Made by a program: the position numbers and the translations under genes. Below are positions 7,985 through 12,653 of a stretch of 12,653 bases of DNA, in pieces. The notes under the pieces are model-generated. The model saw nothing but the letters and a program-made list of their open reading frames with translations. It did no database searches and had not been told where the DNA came from. The DNA is from Alphaproteobacteria bacterium (lineage in GTDB: Bacteria > Pseudomonadota > Alphaproteobacteria > UBA2136 > UBA6156), in NCBI GenBank assembly GCA_027490875.1, contig JAIXXE010000177.1, positions 1 through 12,653 on the forward strand. The letters are read 5' to 3'. Position 1 is the first letter of the stretch; each line of letters opens with the position of its first letter.

Positions 7985-8017
7985 ATGAATCAATCAAAGG
8001 GAAATGGGCGTAGTCTT

Positions 8018-8617
8018 ATGAAAAGGATCCTTATGTCTCTCCTTCTTGCTGGCGCAATCAACCCTTTGGTTCCAGTCCATGCTGAAACCTTACAAAAAGC
8101 AGTGTTGGGGGGTGGGTGCTTTTGGTGCCTCGAGCACGATATGCGCAAGGTGCCCGGCGTTGTAAACGCAATTTCAGGGTATGCCGGCGGCGACCGACCC
8201 AACGCGACGTACCAAAACTACCATACGCTCGATAGCACCTATAAAATCCCGCACATCGAGGTGGTTGAAGTAACCTACGACACAGCCAAGGTTAGCTACG
8301 ATCACTTGCTCGGCACCTTCTTGCGGCATATCGACCCTACCGACAATGGCGGACAATTCTGTGACCGCGGGCCAAGCTACCGCCCGGTTATTTTTGTTGC
8401 CAACGACGCTGAAAGAGTCAGTGCTACTGCCATCCTGAAAACGGCAGCCACGACACTCAAACAACCCGTTAACGTAGACATTCTGCCCGCCGCCACCTTT
8501 TGGCCTGCTGAAGACTATCACCAAAACTATGCCAGTAAAAATACGACCAGATACAAGTTTTACCGCTGGAACTGTGGTCGCGACCAACGCATTAAGGCCG
8601 TATGGGAGGGCAAATAA
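8018..8617 (+). CDS. msrA: Exported peptide-methionine (S)-S-oxide reductase MsrA
   Basis: A 199-residue protein that reduces the S-epimer of methionine sulfoxide in proteins. Residues 1-22 are a Sec-type signal: MKR, then the hydrophobic ILMSLLLAG, ending VHA before ETL. The enzyme is therefore probably periplasmic or lipid-free extracytoplasmic. The catalytic cysteine is C34 in GGGCFWCLEHDMRKVPGV, followed by SGYAGG. Other signatures are HIEVVEVTYD (79-88), HIDPTDNGGQFCDRG (104-118), SYRPVIF and the end AEDYHQNY. C186 near the C-terminus is a candidate resolving cysteine, while C37 and C115 are also present. I chose ATG 8018 because the signal peptide starts there. An in-frame ATG at 7985 adds 11 hydrophilic residues and directly abuts the palindrome. 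The next gene starts 2 bases after the stop, so the two form an operon. Confidence 0.92.
   Translation: MKRILMSLLLAGAINPLVPVHAETLQKAVLGGGCFWCLEHDMRKVPGVVNAISGYAGGDRPNATYQNYHTLDSTYKIPHIEVVEVTYDTAKVSYDHLLGTFLRHIDPTDNGGQFCDRGPSYRPVIFVANDAERVSATAILKTAATTLKQPVNVDILPAATFWPAEDYHQNYASKNTTRYKFYRWNCGRDQRIKAVWEGK
8604..8610 (+). promoter_or_regulatory. Ribosome binding site that fixes the msrB start
   Basis: GGGAGGG lies inside the last msrA codons and about 9 bases before ATG 8620. It favours that start over the in-frame ATG at 8602, which lies before the motif and would overlap msrA. It also implies translational coupling of msrA and msrB. Confidence 0.75.
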
Positions 8618-8619
8618 CC

Positions 8620-9144
8620 ATGAATAATCCACGTCGCCAGTTCATTCATCGCGCTGCACAGGGCGCGGCCGCAGCCTTCACAATCGCAGCCTTACCCAGC
8701 CTTTTTACACGAACAATTCAGGCAGAGAATGCTATGACACCCAATGAATTTGAAATAACCAAAACGCCAGCCGAGTGGAAGAGCATCCTCACGCCTGAGC
8801 AATACGGCGTTCTGCGCGAGCACCACACCGAGGCCTCGGCCAGCAGCCCTCTCAATCATGAAAAGCGCGAAGGGGTTTATAGCTGTGCGGGCTGTAATCT
8901 ACCGCTCTATAGCAGCAAAACGAAATTTGACAGTGGCACAGGCTGGCCAAGTTTTTACCAGCCCTACGATAAAGCCATTGGTACCGGCACCGACTGGAGT
9001 TTGGTCTACCCCCGCACTGAAGTCCACTGTCGCCGTTGTGGCGGGCATCTTGGGCACGTCTTTAACGATGGCCCCAAACCTACCGGCAAACGCTACTGCA
9101 TGAATGGTGTGGCCATGGTCTTTACGCCAACCGCGACTCATTAA
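8620..9144 (+). CDS. msrB: Tat-exported peptide-methionine (R)-S-oxide reductase MsrB
   Basis: A 174-residue protein that reduces the R-epimer of methionine sulfoxide, the partner of MsrA. Residues 1-37 form a twin-arginine signal: NPRRQFIHRAA, then a hydrophobic Ala-rich stretch, then IQA before ENA. This points to export of the folded, zinc-loaded enzyme. The structural zinc is held by C89 and C92 (CAGC) and C137 and C140 (CRRC). GTGWPSFYQP (106-115), HCRRCGGHLGHVF and the catalytic C160 in RYCMNG are family signatures. There are no cysteines other than these five, so no classical resolving cysteine is visible. Such forms are reduced directly by a thiol donor or by glutathione/thioredoxin-like partners. 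The start was set by the Shine-Dalgarno at 8604-8610 and the Tat motif. No terminator separates it from the next gene. Confidence 0.93.
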   Translation: MNNPRRQFIHRAAQGAAAAFTIAALPSLFTRTIQAENAMTPNEFEITKTPAEWKSILTPEQYGVLREHHTEASASSPLNHEKREGVYSCAGCNLPLYSSKTKFDSGTGWPSFYQPYDKAIGTGTDWSLVYPRTEVHCRRCGGHLGHVFNDGPKPTGKRYCMNGVAMVFTPTATH

Positions 9145-9162
9145 CCCCTAAAATCATGAGCC

Positions 9163-9191
9163 TTCGCACGTGTGTTTCGTGTGGTTATATT
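9163..9191 (+). promoter_or_regulatory. Candidate promoter of the VTT/oxidoreductase pair
   Basis: TTCGCA (9163-9168, four of six) with a 17-base spacer to TATATT (9186-9191, five of six) lies in the 70-base gap after msrB. It would start transcription near 9198, 17 bases before the ATG. Read-through from msrAB is also possible because no terminator intervenes. Confidence 0.4.
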
Positions 9192-9195
9192 AACC
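9183..9195. repeat. GGTTA-TAT-TAACC palindrome over the -10 box
   Basis: The arms GGTTA and TAACC flank TAT and enclose the proposed TATATT -10 hexamer. A protein bound here would block the promoter. The arms are identical to those of the palindrome at 7039-7050. Confidence 0.3.
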
Positions 9196-9214
9196 TTACT
9201 GACGGTATTACTGC

Positions 9215-9895
9215 ATGACGCGTAAACTGCTCATTCTGGGCCTGATGGCCCTTGCGGTCGTCGCCTTTTTTGTTCTGGGCCTGCAACAGTATTTCACGCT
9301 AGAAGGAATCAAGGCCGAACAGGCCACCTTACAGGCGTGGTTGGCCACCTACCCCTTGCTCACGTTTGCAGGTTTTTTTGCTATCTATGTGCTGGTCACC
9401 GCGCTGTCATTACCGGCCGCTGCGGTTATGACAGTTCTCTCAGGTGCCTTGTTTGGCTTTTGGTGGGGCACTGTGTTGGTTAGTTTTGCCAGTGTAGCGG
9501 GCGCCACGTTGGCGATGTTGGCTGCGCGCTTTGTGCTGCGCGATAGCCTGCAAAAGAAGTATGGAGGCTCTTTAAAAACTATCAATGATGGCTTTGCCAA
9601 AGAAGGCGCGTTCTACCTGTTTGCCTTACGTTTGGTCCCTGTTGCACCATTCTTTGTCGTTAATCTTATGATGGGTTTGGTGCCCATTAAGGTGAGGACC
9701 TATTGGTGGGTGTCGCAAGTCGGTATGCTCCCTGGCACGGCGGTGTATGTTTATGCCGGTACGGCCTTGGCAAGCATTGCAAGCCTTGGCGATCTGGCTT
9801 CTCCCCCTCTGCTTGCGGCCTTTGCGGCTTTAGGGTTTCTGCCGCTCGCAGCCAAAAGAGGTTTGCAATATATACGTCAATCATCCGTAACGTAA
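9215..9895 (+). CDS. VTT / TVP38-TMEM64 (DedA-superfamily) membrane protein
   Basis: A 226-residue integral inner-membrane protein. Hydrophobic segments lie at about 5-24, 48-66, 68-92, 93-107, 133-157, 164-188 and 198-213, some of them re-entrant. The VTT domain spans about 65-190. Its signatures are LPAAAVMTVLSGALFGFWWG in the first half and ALRLVPVAPFFVVNLMMG (RL-P-PF-N-G pattern) in the second, followed by PGTAVYVYAGTAL. DedA/VTT proteins are implicated in lipid scrambling or membrane homeostasis, but the substrate of this subgroup is not settled. The ribosome site before ATG 9215 is weak. The flavoprotein gene follows after 21 bases, a pairing that I recall as common, including fused forms. 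The family assignment is secure and the molecular role is inferred. Confidence 0.85.
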   Translation: MTRKLLILGLMALAVVAFFVLGLQQYFTLEGIKAEQATLQAWLATYPLLTFAGFFAIYVLVTALSLPAAAVMTVLSGALFGFWWGTVLVSFASVAGATLAMLAARFVLRDSLQKKYGGSLKTINDGFAKEGAFYLFALRLVPVAPFFVVNLMMGLVPIKVRTYWWVSQVGMLPGTAVYVYAGTALASIASLGDLASPPLLAAFAALGFLPLAAKRGLQYIRQSSVT

Positions 9896-9903
9896 TTTTA
9901 TTC

Positions 9904-9909
9904 AAGGAG
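9904..9909 (+). promoter_or_regulatory. Strong Shine-Dalgarno before the flavoprotein gene
   Basis: AAGGAG lies 7 bases before ATG 9917, a near-consensus site much stronger than that of the upstream VTT gene. It fixes the start and suggests the flavoprotein is made in excess of the membrane protein. Confidence 0.7.
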
Positions 9910-9916
9910 CTTAACA

Positions 9917-11341
9917 ATGCCTTACGATTACAACCTCATCGTGGTTGGGGCAGGCTCGGGTGGTTTGGTCAGCGCCTACATTGCCGCTGCCGTTAAGGCT
10001 AAAGTTCTGTTAATCGAAAAGCATGCCATGGGTGGCGATTGCCTCAATACCGGTTGCGTACCAAGCAAGGCGCTTATCCGCAGTGCCAAAATGCTTCACT
10101 ATGGCAAACAGGCCAAACATTATGGCTTTAAACATACCACCACAGACTTTGATTTTGCAGACATCATGGCACGTGTTCAACGCGTGATTCAAACGATTGA
10201 ACCCCATGATTCAGTTGAACGTTACACGAAACTTGGCGTTGAGTGTATAAAGGCCGAGGCTAAAATAACTGGCCCTCATAGTGTGCAATATAACGGAAAA
10301 ACTGTGACTGCGCGTGCCATTGTGGTGGCGACTGGCGCCCGCCCGTTGGTACCGAATCTGCCAGGGCTGGATAAGGTTAACTACCTTACCAGCGATACCT
10401 TGTGGGGCCTCAAAAAACTGCCAAAAAGATTGGTGGTTCTGGGAGGGGGACCGATTGGTTGCGAAATGGCGCAAACCTTTGCGCGCTTGGGCAGCCAAGT
10501 CGTACAGGTTGAAGGCGCGGCTCAGATTTTGGTGCGCGAAGATGCTGATGTCATCGAGGAGGTAACAAGCCGGTTTACCGAAGAAGGCATTGATGTACGC
10601 GTGAATCATAAGGCTGTAGCGCTCGAAGGCAAAACGCTGATCTGTGACCATAATGGCCTGCGGGTCGTCATCCCGTTTGATGAGATTCTGCTCGCACTCG
10701 GGCGGCAAGCTCGTGTGACAGGTTTTGGGCTTGAAGACCTAGGCGTTACCTTAACTCCGCGTCAAACGATTGCAGCCGACCCCTTCTTGCGCACCACTAT
10801 TCCAAGTATCTATTGCGTCGGTGATGTGACAGGCCCCTACCAGTTTACCCATGCGGCAGCACACCAAGCATGGTTTGTGGCCATTAATGCCCTCTTTTCG
10901 CCCTTTAAAAAGTTTAAGGTCGACTACCGCGTGTTGCCCTGGGTGACCTTTACCGACCCCGAAGTGGCCCGTGTGGGGCTGAACGAAAAAGATGCTATGG
11001 CTCAAGGCATCCCTTATGAAATAACCAAATATGGTTTTGATGATTTGGACCGCGCGATTGCTGAAGAGGCGACGCACGGCTTTGTAAAAGTCTTAACAAA
11101 ACCTGGTAAAGATACCATTTTAGGCGTCACGATTGTTGGTCACCACGGTGGTGACTTAATCGCTGAATTTGTTTTGGCGATGAAATATAATCTAGGCCTG
11201 AATAAAATTCTTGGTACGGTTCACAGCTACCCTACCATGGCCGAGGCCAATAAGTTTGCTGCTGGCGTTTGGCGCAAAGCCCATAGCCCAAAGTTTTTAC
11301 TGAAGTGCCTTGAAGTCTTCCACCGCTGGCGCAGGGGCTAG
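9917..11341 (+). CDS. MerA-like FAD-dependent pyridine nucleotide-disulfide oxidoreductase
   Basis: A 474-residue flavoprotein of the lipoamide dehydrogenase/mercuric reductase group. The FAD Rossmann motif GAGSGG is at 11-16. The redox disulfide C42/C47 is in GGDCLNTGCVPSK, and ATGARP is at 139-143. The NAD(P) motif GGGPIG is at 176-181, with Glu199 at the end of the second strand, which suggests NADH. The FAD-contacting CVGDVTG is at 300-306 and the dimerisation domain starts at about 340. In the C-terminal active-site segment HSYPTMAE, the place of the catalytic His of lipoamide dehydrogenase is taken by Tyr438, as in MerA, while Glu443 is kept. Unlike true MerA there is no C-terminal Cys-Cys pair (only C464) and no N-terminal metal-binding domain. 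It is therefore unlikely to be a mercuric reductase or a dehydrogenase-complex E3. The real electron acceptor is unknown and may be linked to the VTT membrane neighbour. Confidence 0.85.
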   Translation: MPYDYNLIVVGAGSGGLVSAYIAAAVKAKVLLIEKHAMGGDCLNTGCVPSKALIRSAKMLHYGKQAKHYGFKHTTTDFDFADIMARVQRVIQTIEPHDSVERYTKLGVECIKAEAKITGPHSVQYNGKTVTARAIVVATGARPLVPNLPGLDKVNYLTSDTLWGLKKLPKRLVVLGGGPIGCEMAQTFARLGSQVVQVEGAAQILVREDADVIEEVTSRFTEEGIDVRVNHKAVALEGKTLICDHNGLRVVIPFDEILLALGRQARVTGFGLEDLGVTLTPRQTIAADPFLRTTIPSIYCVGDVTGPYQFTHAAAHQAWFVAINALFSPFKKFKVDYRVLPWVTFTDPEVARVGLNEKDAMAQGIPYEITKYGFDDLDRAIAEEATHGFVKVLTKPGKDTILGVTIVGHHGGDLIAEFVLAMKYNLGLNKILGTVHSYPTMAEANKFAAGVWRKAHSPKFLLKCLEVFHRWRRG

Positions 11342-11446
11342 TTTCTCTTCAAAGAACAAAGGGCTACATCCCAACGCCTTTGATGCAGGCAAGCTGATTT
11401 GGCTTATGACACGCCAGCAACCTTAATTATATATAAAAATTAATAA

Positions 11447-11468
11447 AAAGTCGCCCGAAGGCGACTTT
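11447..11468. terminator. Bidirectional terminator with a cUUCGg loop on the minus strand
   Basis: The 9-bp stem AAAGTCGCC (11447-11455) pairs with GGCGACTTT (11460-11468) across CGAA. On the minus strand the loop is TTCG closed by C-G, the very stable tetraloop. It is followed by a T-rich run from the A/T tract at 11428-11449. It mainly serves the minus-strand stress operon and probably also stops the flavoprotein transcript. The rest of the gap from 11342 shows nothing else. Confidence 0.88.
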
Positions 11469-11484
11469 CTATACATCTCTGTTT

Positions 11485-12084
11485 TTAGCGATGGCTATGG
11501 CGCGAGCGTTCGGCGTGAACCTCGTGAGAGTTCAGCGGGCGCGCGTTGGTATCAAAGCCTCCCCATCCATCTGCTTCAAAACTACTGCGACGGGTGGCCA
11601 GGTCAATACTTGCATGACGCTGAAGGATGGAGCGCACATTACTGGCGTGCTCATCATCAGCACGGACACATATCACGGCGCCGCCTCGGCGAACGTGTTC
11701 AGCCAGCACTTCAGCCTCTTCGTTGCTGATGCCTGCTTGGGTAAAGGCACCTACAAGCCCGCCCACGGCTGCACCCGCAATGGCACCGGCCGCGGCACCA
11801 GCCAACGTTGCCACAAGCCAGCCTGCGGCCACCACCGGGCCTACTCCTGGAATAGCCATAAGGCCAAGACCAGCCAGCAACCCCCCAACGCCGCCGACTG
11901 CAGCCCCTGTGCCTGCGCCATATTCCACTTCAGCGACAGTGTCATCAGTCAGCTTGTAGGCATCATCGGCATTGTTGGCGACAATACTAAGGTCGTCAGG
12001 CTTAATGCCAGCGGATTTAAGTTGCGCCACTGCCTTGTGGGCAACAGCAAAAGATTCAAACATACCTATGATAACTTGTGTCAT
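11485..12084 (-). CDS. YflT-like general stress protein with glycine zipper
   Basis: A 199-residue protein. Residues 1-50 (VIIGMFESFAVAHKAVAQLKSAGI, then LSIVANN) match the general-stress-protein 17M/YflT domain. Residues 56-116 are a long glycine/alanine zipper with two hydrophobic helices (GTGAAVGGVGGLLAGLGLM and AGAAAGAIAGAAVGGLVGAF) that may insert into or lie against a membrane. Residues 118-162 form a second small alpha/beta unit with EHVRRGGAVICVRAD. The tail has the GWGGFD motif and is rich in His and Arg at its end. Proteins of this layout are common in alphaproteobacteria and linked to the general stress response, but no biochemical activity is established. AGGA lies 8 bases before ATG. 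It follows the small secreted protein gene by 18 bases, so the two are co-transcribed and end at the 11447-11468 terminator. Confidence 0.8.
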   Translation of the reverse strand: MTQVIIGMFESFAVAHKAVAQLKSAGIKPDDLSIVANNADDAYKLTDDTVAEVEYGAGTGAAVGGVGGLLAGLGLMAIPGVGPVVAAGWLVATLAGAAAGAIAGAAVGGLVGAFTQAGISNEEAEVLAEHVRRGGAVICVRADDEHASNVRSILQRHASIDLATRRSSFEADGWGGFDTNARPLNSHEVHAERSRHSHR

Positions 12085-12102
12085 TTCATCTATCCTTTTT
12101 GG

Positions 12103-12429
12103 TTATTGTTTGCTGGTAATATTGCCTTGATAGTCGAGCGTAACCTTGTAGGTTATTTTGCGTTTTTTGGCGGTGGCATGCCAAACTCCGCTATCACCTT
12201 TTGTTAATCCAGAGATATGGCTGAAGCCAGCTTTGGAAAGACGAGAATTGGCCTGCGCTTTGGTGAAGCTATTTTTACCTTCTACCGGAGCCGTTGGGTT
12301 GGTAGAACTTGGCGTTGAAACCGCAGGCATACTGGGCATAGGGGTGCTGGCATTGTTGTTCATACCCTGGGCTTGGGCCATGGCCGCCATAGCTACCAAA
12401 CTTAACGTCAAGTACATCTGTTTTTTCAT
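12103..12429 (-). CDS. Small secreted PepSY-like protein
   Basis: A 108-residue protein. Residues 1-20 are a Sec signal (MKKQMYLTLSLVAMAAMAQA) with an AQA cleavage site. Residues 21-52 are a Ser/Pro/Thr/Asn/Met-rich linker. Residues 53-108 (SFTKAQANSRLSKAGFSHIS, a W at 83, then KVTLDYQGNI) have the helix-strand-strand pattern of a PepSY-type domain. Such domains are thought to bind or inhibit peptides or peptidases outside the cytoplasm. I chose ATG 12429 because the signal peptide begins there and AGAGAG precedes it. An upstream in-frame ATG at 12540 would add 37 residues that lack domain features. It is the first gene of the operon with the YflT-like gene. The function is inferred only from the fold pattern. 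Confidence 0.68.
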   Translation of the reverse strand: MKKQMYLTLSLVAMAAMAQAQGMNNNASTPMPSMPAVSTPSSTNPTAPVEGKNSFTKAQANSRLSKAGFSHISGLTKGDSGVWHATAKKRKITYKVTLDYQGNITSKQ

Positions 12430-12450
12430 TACATCTCTCTTTCTCTTGTT

Positions 12451-12466
12451 GCCACTACACGGTGGC
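12451..12466. repeat. Small hairpin in the leader of the secreted-protein operon
   Basis: GCCAC and GTGGC form a 5-bp stem with loop TACACG, about 22 bases upstream of the minus-strand ATG at 12429. It may affect leader structure. It is short enough to be chance. Confidence 0.2.
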
Positions 12467-12582
12467 CTGAACAGACTTAAATTTCTATTCAAGTTGTGTT
12501 GAATTGTGTGAATAACGCATAGAAAGTTATGTAAGCTCACTCATATAGAAAAGCCCAAGAATACTTACCACACACATTACCC

Positions 12583-12652
12583 GTCATTCCAGAAGCCAGC
12601 AGGGGAAAAATCGCTTGCCGATTTTGGGCCCCCTGCGGCTATCTGGAATAAC
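12583..12652. repeat. Long interrupted palindrome, REP/MITE-like element
   Basis: The outer arms GTCATTCCAGA (12583-12593) and TCTGGAATAAC (12642-12652) pair with one mismatch. Then AGCC (12594-12597) pairs with GGCT (12637-12640), GCAGGGG (12599-12605) with CCCCTGC (12630-12636), and AAAATCG (12607-12613) with CGATTTT (12619-12625), leaving a 5-base loop. There are 28 base pairs in all, broken only by small bulges. Dispersed elements starting with GTCATTCC are frequent in some proteobacterial genomes. It lies in the non-coding DNA upstream of the minus-strand operon and may continue past the window edge. The rest of 12430-12582 shows no promoter I can support. Confidence 0.65.
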
Positions 12653-12653
12653 A

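Noticed and set aside
7985..8017. The longer start of msrA at ATG 7985
   Set aside because: It adds 11 hydrophilic residues before an otherwise standard signal peptide, has no ribosome site and abuts the palindrome.
9917..11341. Calling the flavoprotein mercuric reductase (merA) or dihydrolipoamide dehydrogenase (lpd)
   Set aside because: It lacks the C-terminal Cys pair needed for Hg(II) and the catalytic His of Lpd. No mer or dehydrogenase-complex genes are nearby.
11491..12207. A 238-codon plus-strand frame over the YflT-like gene
   Set aside because: It is the complement of a well-supported gene with a ribosome site and a conserved domain. Its Cys/His-rich product looks random.

Overview
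The window reads as a piece of chromosome from a Gram-negative bacterium, most likely an alphaproteobacterium. The reasons are the GyrA and RplY (L25/Ctc long form) types, a short TPR_21/YfgM-like inner-membrane protein, a YflT-type glycine-zipper stress protein with the alphaproteobacterial C-terminal GW-GFD tail, and Sec and Tat export signals. I cannot name the genus. By eye the left part (to about 7.8 kb) is GC-rich and densely coding. The right part is more AT-rich and carries stress and redox genes.

Layout. (1) Plus strand, 1-1902: the last codons of ruvB, a patatin-like hydrolase that begins right after the ruvB stop, and a membrane-anchored TPR_21 protein. The run ends at a 17-bp perfect bidirectional terminator (1913-1950). 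(2) Minus strand, 1956-6897: glyA, gyrA and rplY, transcribed leftward. Each is set off by a hairpin terminator or the shared terminator, so they look like three separate transcription units rather than an operon. A 19-bp palindrome overlaps the predicted rplY -35 box. (3) Plus strand, 7162-7824: an orphan protein with a C-terminal helix-turn-helix, divergent from glyA, with a hairpin lying across its stop codon. (4) Plus strand, 8018-11341: msrA (Sec signal) and msrB (Tat signal), then a VTT/TVP38-family membrane protein and a MerA-like flavin disulfide oxidoreductase. (5) Minus strand, 11485-12429: a small secreted PepSY-like protein and a YflT-like general-stress protein, in one operon convergent with the redox genes. 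The two groups share a hairpin that reads as a cUUCGg tetraloop on the minus strand. (6) 12583-12652: a long interrupted palindrome that looks like a dispersed REP/MITE-type element.

How the genes work together. The left half is housekeeping: recombination (ruvB), topology (gyrA), translation (rplY) and one-carbon metabolism (glyA). The right half reads as an envelope oxidative-stress island. MsrA and MsrB would repair the S- and R-epimers of methionine sulfoxide outside the cytoplasm. The membrane protein and flavoprotein pair may supply or balance thiol or quinone redox, and the flanking YflT/PepSY pair fits a general stress response. No classical defence system, CRISPR array, tRNA, rRNA, insertion sequence or prophage is visible. 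The features most worth a second look are the split-export Msr pair beside the VTT/MerA-like pair, the palindromic operators, and the edge repeat.
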